Source: Argyresthia goedartella (lineage: Eukaryota > Arthropoda > Insecta > Lepidoptera > Argyresthiidae). Taken from it: a stretch of DNA of 64,000 nucleotides. Below are positions 51,599 to 62,544 of the stretch, piece after piece. The position numbers and the translations under genes are program-made. Position 1 is the first letter of the stretch. Each line of letters opens with the position of its first letter. The stretch covers positions 35,050,486 to 35,114,485 of the forward strand of contig OX463821.1 in assembly GCA_949825045.1 (NCBI GenBank). The letters run 5' to 3'. The notes under the pieces are model-generated. The model was not told the DNA's origin. It did not search any database and saw nothing but the letters and a program-made list of their open reading frames with translations.

Positions 51599-53718
51599 TT
51601 GCTCTCGGAAATCGCCCGATTATTTGACCCTCTTGGCTGGCTCACACCTATTTCTACAAAAATAAAATTACTTTTTCAATCCGTCTGGAATAGAAATATT
51701 CAGTGGGATGACAAGATACCCGAAGATATTCACAAAGAATGGATAAAAATAAAACAGCACATAGCAGCTATAAATAATCTAAACATACCAAGATGGTTAG
51801 GTACAGAGACCTCAAGCGATATCGAGTTACACGGGTATTGTGACGCATCTCAAAAAGCGTACGCCTGCGTAATTTATTGTAAATTAAAAATAGATGGTCA
51901 ATATCAAATCAGCCTCGTCGCTGCAAAATCAAGATTAGTACCACACAACAAAGAGATTACAATGCCAAAACTGGAGTTGTGCGGAGCCCATTTGCTGGCC
52001 ACACTGATGGAAAAAGTACTAGGAAGTTTGAGCAACCATCGTATTAAGATGTATGGTTGGGTAGATTCGACTGCCGTCTTAGGCTGGCTTCAAGGTCAGC
52101 CCCAGCGCTGGAAGAAGTTTATTGGCAACAGGGTTCAACAGATTACTCAAGTAACACCCGCCTCATGTTGGCGGTACGTCAAATCTGCCGAAAACCCCGC
52201 AGATTGTGCTAGCAGAGGGCTCAACGCCACACAACTACAAGATCATCCACTTTGGTGGCATGGACCGACTTGGCTAAAAGCCTTTGATGAAAAACAAAGA
52301 TTGAGCAAGATTTATTCGACTGATGAAGAGGCCAAGCCAATGAAAGCGACTATACAGGCTGTAACAAGAAACAGCAATATTGTACTTGAGTTGTTAAACA
52401 AGTACAGCTCATTCATCAAGGTAGTACATGTGCTGTCGTGGATACGCCGATTCACAAGTCGGAAACAAGACAGAAAATATGAGCCCTACATTACATTGGC
52501 GGAAAGTAGACGAACTACTGAGATGATAATAAAGGATGTTCAAGGAAGGGAATTTCACGGAGAGATAAATGACCTCAAAAACGCCAAACAAGTGTCAACC
52601 AAAAGCAAGATTTTGAGTTTCACACCTTTCCTCGATGAACAAGGCTTGCTCAGAGTTGGAGGAAGACTGAAACATGCACACATTAATCCAGATATGAAAC
52701 ACCCTGTAATTTTGCCTCAAGAAAGCCGCTTGACGGAGTTAATTATCTTGCAAGTGCATGAACATACCTACCACGGCGGTGCTCGGATTACATTGTCATT
52801 CATAAGGCAAAAATATTGGATACTCAGTGGAAACAAGACCACTAAGCAGTTTATTCGTCGGTGTATTACTTGCAAGAAACACAACCCTAATAAAAATCAT
52901 CAAATAATGGGAGACTTACCTGAATCAAGGATCAACCCATCTCGTCCTTTCCTGCATACCGGCGTTGACTACACGGGACATTTCTACATAAAATCCAACA
53001 AGGGACGTGGTACCAAGACCACCAAGGGATATGTCGCAGTCTTCGTATGCATGGTGACCAAGGCGGTGCATCTAGAGCTGGTTTCCGACCTGACAACATC
53101 TTCATTCCTCGCCGCTGTAAGAAGAATGGCAGCGCGCAAAGGAAAACCAGGACATTTTTACAGTGATAATGGGACCACCTTTGTGGGAGCTAACAGATGC
53201 CTACAACAAGAATTTCAGGAGATACAAGAGCTCATCAACGATCAATTTCTGAGGGAGATAGCAGACATGGAGATAACATGGTACTTCAACGCCCCTTCCT
53301 GGCCGTCAGCAGGAGGTCTATGGGAGGCAGCGGTGAAAAGTTTCAAATTCCACCTGAAGCGAGTGATTGGCGAACAACGCCTTACTTATGAAGAATTCTC
53401 AACTCTCCTCGCTCAAATAGAGGGTTGCCTGCATTCTAGGCCTTTAAGTCCTTTATCTGAAATCCTGAAGACTTAAATTATCTCACACCCGCTCACTTCT
53501 TAACCAGCGGACCTACTCTCACCTTGATTGAGACAGAGAAAGATCAGCGCACAAGATGGTACCTAACACAAACAATATTACAAGATTTGTGGAAAAGATG
53601 GGTATCAGAATATATGATACAACTAGCCGCACGAAGCAAGTGGAAAAGTCCTCAGCGTAATATTCAAGTCGGCGACGTCGCCCTAATACATGATGGCAAT
53701 CTACCGCCAGGAAAGTAG
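51599..53718 (+). pseudogene. BEL-2 RNase H and integrase (broken near the end)
   Basis: A 625-codon open stretch: LSEIARLFDPLGWLTPIST, HGYCDASQKAYACVIY (RNase H), MPKLELCGAHLLATLM, VDSTAVLGWL and ENPADCASRG. Then the integrase: HTYHGGARITLSFIRQKY, CITCKKHNP, DYTGHFYIK, YSDNGTTFVG and GGLWEAAVKSF. All three acidic residues are present. A frameshift occurs near 53465, then the C-terminal part runs to a TAG at 53716 that replaces the expected Trp codon of GKWAMGRV. Confidence 0.87.
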
Positions 53719-53721
53719 GCG

Positions 53722-54411
53722 ATGGGTCGTGTTATAGAATTGCACCAAGGCAAAGACGGATACGTGCGTGTCGTTACGTTGAAGACCAAGAATGGATATT
53801 TAAAACGGCTAATAGTAAAAATTTCAACCTTATTAGAAAACGACGAGAAGGTAAAACCACGTCATTCAAGTGACGTAGTTGCGACGACCGGACAGAGGCC
53901 AACGCGAACTAGCGCAGTCAGTCCTATCAAGTGCAATTTCAGTGCAGTGGTAACAGCTTTATTTCTGCTGCTTACACTCGTCTGCAATTCTCACTGCAAT
54001 ACAAACGTTACACAATTCAGGAAAGGACAAGCGATATATTTCGACAAGATCTCAGATATGACGCTGATTAAAGACGAGTGGAAAATCGTCGCCTATTACC
54101 ACTTGGATCCTTATTGGGAAGGAATAGACGCGTTCAAGAAATATACACAAACGCTCCAACAGACATGTAATATGATACGGGAACAAGCCCACTGTGCCGT
54201 CATACTACTTCAATTACGGCACGGATTCTCCGAACTAGAGTACTACGATCGGGTATTAATTACTCAGCACACGTCGAGCATGCGACTTGCCAGACAGCGC
54301 CGGCGCCGAGGTCTCATTAATGGTGTTGGATATCTCGCTTACGGATTGTTTGGAGTATTGGATGAAAATTTCGCCCAACAATACAGGAAAGACACTAGTT
54401 CGAGACAATGA
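53722..54411 (+). pseudogene. env: BEL-2 integrase tail and envelope-like protein, first part
   Basis: The frame starts with the integrase tail MGRVIELHQGKDGYVRVVTL, then passes into an envelope-like protein. A hydrophobic signal segment (VVTALFLLLTLVCNSHC) lies near residues 78-95. A furin-type site RQRRRRG comes next, followed by LINGVGYLAYGLFGVLD in the fusion-peptide position. The layout parallels gypsy env and baculovirus F proteins, as in env-bearing BEL/Pao elements such as roo. The frame breaks at about 54400. Confidence 0.8.
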
Positions 54412-55030
54412 GAGACACATAGCATCACTTTGGAAAAATCAGACTTCAGACTGGAAATCAGAGTTCAATTTGTTGAAGGGAGCCGAAAATACTATGGAAA
54501 AGCAATGCAAGATGATGAACCAACATATGAACGCAATAGAAGAATCCGTAAAGCAACTGAACGATGAAGCCCAACGAAATCGCATCATTAGTTCCTTCAT
54601 CATAGGAGCGACAACAGCAAGCAACATGCTACTCAGTCTACGGAATATTCAAAACACATTATTAGATACTATCACCGATCTACACCACGGTCGGTTCGAT
54701 TACCATTTCTTTACTCCCGAGCAACTCATCAAGGAATTGACGACAATTGCAAGCCATTTACCCAAAGATGTATCGCTGCCGTTGGAGAACCTCCACACAG
54801 AAGTGTACAAAATTTATAAATTACTACAAGTAAAATCACGATTTTTGGACGACGTATTTCTCTTTGAAATAAAACTGCCACTCATCAGTCGAGACAGTTA
54901 CGAAATTCATAAAATGATACCGATATCTGAAGCGACAGGCAATCAGTGTTGTCCCAGTATCAGATTACATTGCGCTAAACATGAAAAAGGACATTTACAT
55001 TCCTTTGACCGAGAGCGACATCAGTTCCTG
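54412..55030 (+). pseudogene. env: BEL-2 envelope-like protein, second part, truncated
   Basis: Continues in another frame with ERHIASLWKNQTSDWKSEF, NTMEKQCKMMNQHMNAIEES and LSLRNIQNTLLDTITDL, a helical ectodomain. It is cut off at about 55030 by a poly-T run, before any membrane anchor. Confidence 0.78.
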
Positions 55031-55189
55031 TTTTTTTTTTTTTGAAAGAAATTTTTATTTTCACTCATTTAACTAATGTAAGTTTTCTAAAGCAAAACCA
55101 TTAAGTTTTACTAACATTACATACAATTTCCATAGTTACAAATAAACTTTTAAAAAATAATTAAGTTAATTCACCAAGTTAAAAACTTA
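55031..55189 (-). mobile_element. Poly-A retroposon end (minus strand)
   Basis: A 13-base poly-T at 55030-55042 followed by AT-rich sequence looks like the 3' tail of a minus-strand retroposon that interrupted the BEL-2 env. The parent element is not recognised. Confidence 0.4.
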
Positions 55190-55590
55190 AAAAAACTGGT
55201 CAAGTGCGAGTCTAAATCGCGCACGATTCAATGGAAGCGATGGTGTGGAGTGAATAGTTTGGATTTTACACAGCAAAATATTGTTTACAAAGTTATTGGT
55301 GCGGTTACTTTCACACTCCATGTACGTAACCAGGTGCATCCATAAGTTTGTATGTGGTATTGTTGTATGGGAGCCCCCTTAAATATTTCTTTTATCCTGT
55401 TTTTAGTATTTGTTGTTATAGCGGCAACAGGAATACATAATCTGTGAAAATTTCAACTCTCTAGCTAGCTAGGTTCTTGAGATACAGCCTGGTGACGGAC
55501 GGACGAAAGGACGGACGGACGGACAGCGAAGTCTTAGTAATAGGGTTCCGTTCTTACCCGTTGGGTACGGAACCCTAAAAACCGAGTGAA
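55190..55590. repeat. Dispersed lepidopteran repeat with GGAC minisatellite
   Basis: Starts AAAAAACTGGTCAAGTGCGAG, contains TGTATGGGAGCC, GTTGTTATAGCGGCAACAG, GAGATACAGCCTGGTGA and a (GGAC)n run (55495-55525), and ends GGGTACGGAACCCTAAAAA. I recognise this as a very common non-coding repeat of Lepidoptera. A fragment of its start is at 42563. Confidence 0.75.
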
Positions 55591-55703
55591 ACTTCAAGTT
55601 CAAGCCCTATTTCTTACATAATCGATTATAAATATAATAATAGTTATTATGTTACTTGTACATACATTTTAAAATACTTTGTACAAAACTTAAATATGCA
55701 AAA

Positions 55704-55733
55704 ACACACACACACACACACACAAACACACTA
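55704..55733. repeat. (CA)n microsatellite
   Basis: About 30 bp of alternating CA with minor interruption, at the 3' side of the R2-like LINE. Confidence 0.9.
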
Positions 55734-55739
55734 AGAAAA

Positions 55740-57240
55740 TAAAGCGCCCCGGACCATATCAGATGCAAGCTAACACGCTGGCGGCGTTTCCGCGCTGCAC
55801 TGCGAGGGAGATCCTCTGCATAAGATAGGACCCGGAGCGGCGGTCATAGCCACGGTCCCTCAGGCGGCGCCCTATTTCCCTAATGAATGCCTTGCCCTGC
55901 ACTTCCCAGACCCCGGTGGTTTCTATGGCAAGCGGGACGAATATATACTGGCCCAAATGCACAGAGTACTTTTGGGTCTTCATCCTCGCTCGGTGGACAC
56001 GGTCGATGCCAGGTGGGACGGAGCGAATGTGCAGACACACGTCGCATCCCAAAGCAATGACCGTCCCCTCTCCCACGGGATCATGGTCAGGCCATCCGGG
56101 CGTTTCCCATCGGTACGACACAGCCCCGCGGGCTCCAATACACAAGGTATATTGGCTGTTACAAGAGCCCGCTTGACGATGTCATTGATAGAGGAGTGCC
56201 GGGAAAGCCTGCCCGCGCTTCGAACGCAGTGAAGGCCGTGCCGACCATGAGCGTCCACACCCGCACCACACACACAGGTATGAGACTGGCAGATGTCACA
56301 GCCAAGGCGCAAGGCCACAGCCACGCGCAACGCGTCATTGTTCAGAAATGTTCCTAGTTGTGGAGAAGGCAAGGCGTGGAGCCAGAGCCCTGACTCTGGC
56401 TGCGAAACTGTGCGCAGTCGTGCCAGCTCGACCCCCGAACTCCGGTCCAATAACTCGTTGAGCGTGACTCCACACGATAACTCATCCCAATTACGTTGTG
56501 AGTGCGGGTGCTGGGGCGGAGTGCTACCAGGACACCAATCATGCCATAACCCTAATGCCTCCTCCGCGAAGGGGATACGAAAACCATCACCATGGATGTT
56601 TAAAATAAGAGTGACAAGGTCTCGCACCCCATGCGACGAAGACAAGAAGGCCGGCAGCTCGGTGTCGCGCAACCGTCGAATGCCTAAACCACCGTGCCTG
56701 ATGGGCAAAGCTGCTTGGCACCACTGAGAGGAAGTCATTTCGATATTGATAATCGATTCTAATGAGGTCTTCAGTACGTTATCATACTCAATGGATTCTT
56801 CCCTACAAAGCCACGTCGGAGCCGTACGCAACGTGTATGTAAGCCTGGGAATTGACAGACAACTCCTCAGTATTGTTAGTGCGACGTGGGCTGGGAGTTG
56901 TTGTAAGTGATCCTTGGATGCCAAGAGAGCTCTTGTTTTGGCCGATAAGACACCCGGGATACCCTCGGGGAAGACTGGTGCACCCAATAAAGTAAAGTTG
57001 GATTTGTCCAGTAATCTTAACCCTGGGGCTACGGAATAGACTTCTGATAGCACTTCCGGGGAGACCTGGCTGGAACAGGGGTATAATTCGCATTTCTGTG
57101 GATTCACTTCCAGCCCCAACCTCGCTAACCCCTCGACAAGTGCTCTCAGATCCTTGATCACTACTTCCGGGCTGCCTCCGATGGTACCGTCATCCAAATA
57201 CCATACGTTTAGAGGTAACCGCAAGGTGGACACTACATTC
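55740..57240 (-). pseudogene. R2-like LINE: RT palm/thumb, CCHC and restriction-like endonuclease
   Basis: From 57233 downward the frame reads NVWYLDDGTIGG (catalytic YLDD), a thumb region, and a Cys-His knuckle CDICQSHTCVCGAGVDAHG with HGLHC. Next comes KRPDGLTMIPWERGRSLLWD with ATC, a PD-(D/E)XK-type arrangement of a restriction-like endonuclease. A frameshift near 55985 leads into MKTQKYSVHLGQY, GVWEVQGKAFIREIGRRL and QRISLAVQRGNAASVL, the C-terminus. This domain order (RT, CCHC, RLE) is that of R2-superfamily LINEs, which lack the AP endonuclease. The exact clade is not determined. Confidence 0.75.
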
Positions 57241-58500
57241 TGAATTGCGAGGCTAAGTATAAAGGTCCCAAAGGATCACCTTGCTGCGCCCCCACCTGAG
57301 ACTCCATCAACTTGTCTCCTAAAAATAAGTTACTCGATTTGTAATAACATTGGTGTAGAAACGGGTACAATGCAGGAACTTTCTCCTTTATCATGGACAA
57401 AATTGAGTCGCGCTCGACTGCATTAAAAGCGTTGCGAAAATCGACCTTTACTACAATATTATTTGTATCGGCCTCATACAGGGCAATGGCCCGAGTAGCA
57501 TGTATAGCCGCCTCGCAACCCAAGGGTACGCCAAAACCCAATTGGCGGGGCTGCAGAAATGAAGCCATCTCCTCTCTTATGGCGCGACACCCTAGCTTAG
57601 CCACTAAGCGACGGATCACACTGCCTATGGCAATAGGCCGTAAGCCTCCATCCTTTTTTCGAAGGGCACACAATGAGGCACCGTATAAAAAAGGACAAAC
57701 TTCCCTATTTACCTCGCCTTTCAGCATGAAATTCGCCAAACTACAAACTGAGGCCAAGAGTTTTCCACCGTTGTCGCCCGCAGCAGCCGACGTCAGCTCT
57801 TTAAGGTGTTCAGGGCGCAGCCCGTCCAAACCTGCCGCGGAACCATTAGAAAATGATGCGACAGCCTTCGAGACGTCCGACACTTCCACAGAAAGGAACT
57901 TGTCTGAGGAGGTCGGCTCTGGTGGGAAGTCTAAAGAACGACCCGGAGAGGGATGTTTGAGGCGCAAGGCTTCTAATGTCTCCTCACTATTGTCAGCTAC
58001 TGAGCAGTCAGACATTAAGATCCTAACCGCTCCACCTAGGTCCCCATCATAAACCTTCGTTTCTACGGCCCTATGAAAGGATCGGCGACTAAACGCCCTT
58101 ATACTGGGCCGCGGATCTGACGTGGCCAACCCTTGCGTACCCTGTGTGCTGATATTGTTAATATTTTCTTTCACTTTGGAAGTCAGCGACTGACTCCGAT
58201 TGTTGGAGGAAGGGACTCTTAGGCATTTGAATGAAAAAGTTAGAAGGGCAAACCAGTCCTTCGTCGAGTTGTTCTGAACGCAGTGGTCAATCAATTGTGA
58301 CAACTTCCCGGCGGCAAGACTTCTTGCACCCTTAGGAATATGTTTAAGGACCCTTACATTCGCCCTCAACAATGGTAACTGACCAAAAACTGGAGTGAGC
58401 ACTTCACCATCACCAAGAACAGCCTGAGACTGTTGCGAATGCAGACCCCTGTGTACCCTACTTATATGCACGTTCAAGCCCCGGGGAAAATTAAACTGGG
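57233..58500 (-). pseudogene. R2-like LINE: N-terminal zinc finger and RT fingers
   Basis: Starts in the middle of a C2H2-type finger (FPRGLNVHISRVHRG), typical of R2-superfamily N-termini. RT blocks follow: SNGSAAGLDGLRPEHLKEL, LRKKDGGLRPIAIGSVIRRL, QLGFGVPLGCEAAIHATR, VKVDFRNAFNAVERDSIL and QQGDPLGPLYL. A frameshift at about 57235-57250 separates it from the YLDD part. The 5' end is lost where the TIR element begins at 58506. It lies antisense to BEL-1. Confidence 0.78.
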
Positions 58501-58536
58501 AAGGACTTTAGCGGATGACCTACTTTTGTTGACCCT

Positions 58537-58760
58537 GAGGGGTGGAGGGGGGGATGGGGGAGGGGGGTAGATGCCCCCCCTACTACTCCCCCCCCGCGGA
58601 AATGCCTAGTTTCTGAGATATGATTATTTAAAGTTTTGAGGTTATGTTGTTAAATTAAAACAAAATTTAGACTGACCTTGATCTTTAAGTGGGGGGAGGG
58701 AGAAGGGGGTAGATGTCCCCCCCCCTACTACTTCCCCCCCGCGCGGAAATGCCTAGTTGC
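58537..58760. repeat. Duplicated G/C-homopolymer tract
   Basis: Two copies (about 58537-58617 and 58690-58757) of a block with G-rich runs (GGGGGGGATGGGGGAGGGGGG), then TAGATG.CCCCCCC and TACTACTCCCCCCCC, then GCGGAAATGCCTAGTT. The G strand could form a G-quadruplex, and G and C runs could pair in a hairpin. Confidence 0.8.
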
Positions 58761-58857
58761 TTTCTTCGAAAGGGTAATTTTTCTGCCTCGACACCTTTCT
58801 CCTCCACAAATGCTCCATAATGCTATCATCAAAATTTACATGAAAAGGACCCACAAT

Positions 58858-59225
58858 AACCTACTCTAGCCAATCGTTTTTGTTTGCATACGCTGCGCTC
58901 CGCTCCGCTCCGCTCCGCTCCGCTCCGCTCCGCTCCGGTTTAGCTTCTTCAACGTTCTAATATAACCTATAACCCGATTGAAAAGTAGCCACAATAACCT
59001 ACTCTAGCCAATCGTTTTTGTTTGCATACGCTCCGCTCCGGTTTAGCTTCTTCAACGTTCTAACATAACCTATAACCCGATTGAAAAGTAGCCACAATAA
59101 CCTACTCTAGCTAATAGTTTTTGTTTGCATATGCTCCGCTCCGCTCCGCTCCGGTTTATCTTCTTCAACGTTCTCACATAACCTATAACCCGATTGAAAA
59201 GTAGCCACAATAACCTTCTCTAGCC
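58858..59225 (+). repeat. Minisatellite with expanded CCGCT runs
   Basis: Units start AACCTACTCTAGCCAAT at about 58859, 58991, 59099 and (partial) 59213, and include TTTTTGTTTGCATACG, a variable (CTCCG)n run, GGTTTAGCTTCTTCAACGTT and AACCTATAACCCGATTG. The CCGCT run is longest in the first unit (58893-58936). Unit length therefore varies with the inner repeat. Confidence 0.85.
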
Positions 59226-60065
59226 AGTTGTTGTTGCTTGTAAATATCGAGAGAACAAGCAAATAGAACATTCGCGAAACTACTAGAAAAGGGACTACTA
59301 CTTTGCCGCCCAACCAAAAACGCGGCAAAACGATCCAACAAAATGCGTTCCGTTTTAAACAAAAATGACAACCTTTTGACGTGATAACGTTTTTAAAATC
59401 GTTTTAGTCGGGTGACATGTTCAGAAACTTGTGTCACACCAAAACCTCACGAGCGCGATCGCAGGTATAACGAGAGAGAGACGGACCGATCTCCCGTTTC
59501 ATCTCGAGCGCTGCCAGTCATTCCGTGAAACTTGTCACGCGGAATCCTCACGAGCGGAGGCTGGCATAGCGTTCGAGTGAGTGGACCGATCTTCCGTCTC
59601 TCTCACTCTAGCGGCATACAAACGAATGGAGATTTATCACGTAAACATCTCGATCGTAAACCTACTTTACAAACAACCAATTTTTTTTATTATCAAAAGT
59701 GATATTTTACGAAAGAAATACTAAATTTACTTTGATTGACGTAAAATAAATAAACAAACATAAATTGCAAATTAAATGAACGTTTTTATTAAAATAGGTA
59801 TTATTAAAAACAAATCCACATTTCTTCCTTTTTTTAGAGAATTCTCATCTTTTCAAATATGCCTCCAACGAAATGTAGGTAATGTATTTTGACCACAGAC
59901 AAGATTTAAACATATTATTTGCGTTGTGTTACATCATTTTACAAAGTATTTTCAGAATTTCAAAAAATCATATCTTAAAAACTATTGAATTCCGCACCCT
60001 GAAACTTTCACGAAGATGATCAAATGACCCCAACATGATGCTAAAAAAGTTTGGACGCCCCAGTG
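59226..60065. other. Right half of the TIR element, unrecognised
   Basis: AT-rich to mixed sequence. Two related blocks with CTCACGAGCG and GACCGATCTTCCGT (59447-59500 and 59549-59608) suggest an old internal duplication. No gene is seen. Confidence 0.45.
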
Positions 60066-60084
60066 AGTAGGTCATCCGCTAAAG

Positions 60085-61191
60085 GTGAGCCTTAAACTGC
60101 CTTGAGGAACCGGGACAATGAGGACACAGTGACAGAGTGGGCATCTGGAACTAATTAACTAAACACAAATTGTAAAATAAGATTAAATGATACAATATTA
60201 CCTCCATGTAAAATCCTTAAACTAAATCAAATCTATATAAAAAGTAACATTTAAAAATAAATTGTCTCTTGGTAAAACTGATCACTGTCTTCGATCGACT
60301 GCCCAACCGGCAACTCTGCGCTCTAAATGCCGTGGCCGTGTGGCGGGTGGGGGCGGAAGGGCGCTAGCCGGAAGCGGCACGGTGTCGGACTGAGGCGGCA
60401 GGGAGCCGGGCTGAGGCGGCAGGTTGGGAAATGTTCAGAGCCACCCAAGGCAAGGATAGCATTCCTCGGACAGGAATCTGGCTCCTCGTTTCCCGTAACA
60501 TCCGCAAGTCCAGGGATCCAATCCAGCACAATTTATAAGCCCTTTTACGCAGGTGATGAATATCGTGGCAGATGCTGTCACTTCACTGTGAGTCACGTTA
60601 TATCAGGAATAATTAGAAGAACCTGTATGAGATAAATTGGTAAATTGTGCACTTCTGTAGAATCTTTAGTAGATAATTCACGAAAATTTGGATATAAACG
60701 AGCAAAATAGATGATTTTATAATTATTTTCTAGTTCAGAGCTTGTTTACACAACATGACATTGACGTTTTTTTTATTGTTGGTTGGTTCTATATCAAACT
60801 CATTTTTGCCAACTCATGAAACCAGAGTATCACCTAAAAGACGACAAGAGTTTTTGTGACCTGGAAGCTGCAGAATGTACAACAATGAGCAAGATATGCA
60901 GAAATAAGTGGCAAGAAGTCAACAATATGCGAAGATCAGGTGACATCGCATCAGCTGAGTAAAAGTGGTCTAATACATGTGAGTACTAACTGCGTCATAA
61001 AAACGGATAGTTTCAACGTGACGCCACATTAACTTCAAACAAGTGAAGTGAAATTAAGACCAGATATATATATATGTACCTAAGATTCCTCAGATAAATA
61101 ACATCATCAACATTACCATCCGTACCACTCCATCAAAGGATGATTCACGCGACATGCAACAACAATTATCCCTGCTAGGAGAGAGGATAAA
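60085..61191. other. Unrecognised sequence with a GC-rich island
   Basis: 60330-60430 is GC-rich with a repeated CTGAGGCGGCAGG. The rest is AT-rich and carries no domain I can identify. It ends at the point where the BEL-1 integrase frame resumes. Confidence 0.4.
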
Positions 61192-61302
61192 CAAGGAAAC
61201 GATTCGTTGGTGAGAGTCGTCACATTAAAAACCAAGAATGGGTATATGAAGCGGCCGATTATAAAGTTATTGGTATTACCAACAGGCAACGATTCCGATT
61301 AG
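61192..61302 (+). pseudogene. BEL-1 integrase tail, displaced segment
   Basis: QGNDSLVRVVTLKTKNGYMK then RPIIK is the integrase C-terminal tail of a BEL/Pao element. BEL-2 has the equivalent HQGKDGYVRVVTLKTKNGYL. The codons fit exactly behind the last BEL-1 codons at 49347-49349 (GAG TTA CAT), so this is best read as the other side of the insertion that split BEL-1. Confidence 0.65.
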
Positions 61303-61619
61303 AATCAAGTTTCGCAATATCAAAATAAACCAATCAAGCAAAAGGGGTATAGTTTCGTATCATTGGTTTGCCAGAGGCAATTATAAGGAGAGCGACATCT
61401 TCGGGAGTAAAGTAAAAGGCTTGAGATGCGCGCAAAGACGAGACTATACTAGACTAATTTATTATAGGGAATCCTAGCTTATATACTAGTTTGGTACATG
61501 TTATTAATGACGTGCATAAGACATAGTGCGCGATGAATATAAATATACCTTATCTGTGACGGTCGTCAACTTATCTTAACATTACGTGAAAATATGACTA
61601 ACATAGTCGACCGGCACAA

Positions 61620-62512
61620 TTGGCAATGGCATTAATGACTTTCATGACTCTGATATCGAGTTCCCAGTGTATGATTAATGTCACCAAATTAAGATATCAG
61701 CAAGGACTTTATTTGGACAAGGTTTTGATCATGCAAGTTATCACAGAAGACTGGAAAATCATCATGTACTACGATTTACAACCGTATTGGGAAGGCACTT
61801 AAGCATTAAAGGCCTACCAAGATCATTTGAAACAAGCATGTGCACTATATCAAGCAGACAGGGATTCCCGCTATGACGTAGTAATACTCCAATTACTACA
61901 CGGATTCACCGAACTGCAATACTACAATGAGCTTCTCCTGACGCGGCACCCCGGAGGCGCCGGCACGCGCGCGACACTACCTAGACAGCGACGCGGGCTT
62001 ATTAATGGTGTCGGGTATCTTACAAATACACTGTTCGGAGTAATGGATGACCGGTTCGCACAACAATATCACCAAGATATTGAATGAATTCGAAATAATC
62101 AAAATCATTTATTCGCAATGTGGAAGAATCAAACATCAGTTATCGAAGCAGAATATAGCGTTTTGAGTCGCTTAGAAGAAGTAATGGAGAAACAACATAA
62201 GCACATCAATAAGCATATAAATCAAATCAATAATAAATTAGGCAAAATGGATATAGAACTCCAAAATGTCGAGCGAAGCCAAGAGCTATGGTTATCGCTC
62301 TCTATAGCAAACAACTTCTTATCAAACTTAAAAGCCATTCAAGAACAATTGCTGGACATCACCACAAATGTTTACAAGGGGAAAACTATCATTCTTCTAT
62401 TGCCACCCGATCAGCTTCACCAACAGTTGACGATTATATCTGGCCACTTATCATCAGACACGACTTTGCCCACTAGAGAGAATCAAGATTTACATCAAGA
62501 TAAAGGATAGCT
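61620..62512 (+). pseudogene. env: Envelope-like protein of BEL-1 (broken)
   Basis: Begins with ALMTFMTLISSSQCMINVTK (signal-like), then EDWKIIMYYDLQPYWEGT and a TAA at 61799. The frame reopens with HLKQACALYQADRD, then a furin-type RQRRG and LINGVGYLTNTLFGVMD (fusion-peptide position), and FAQQYHQDIE with a TGA at about 62085. The helical ectodomain follows (MWKNQTSVIEAEYSVL, then MEKQHKHINKHINQINNKL) and ends near 62510. It is homologous to, but clearly different from, the BEL-2 env. A LINE truncates it on the right. Confidence 0.78.
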
Positions 62513-62544
62513 CAGAATTATCAAGCAGAATTTCTTATCATGAA

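Larger units (their letters stand above)
58506..60084. mobile_element. DNA element with 19-bp inverted repeats and minisatellites
   Basis: CTTTAGCGGATGACCTACT at 58506-58524 is exactly inverted at 60066-60084, defining a 1.58-kb unit. It has no coding region. Its left half holds G-rich tracts and (CCGCT)n minisatellites. It is probably a non-autonomous transposon. Target duplication is not evident. Confidence 0.6.

Noticed and set aside
54287..55045. Separate 252-codon gene starting at 54287
   Set aside because: Its beginning overlaps the preceding env frame out of phase. The real content is the continuation of the BEL-2 env after a frameshift near 54400.
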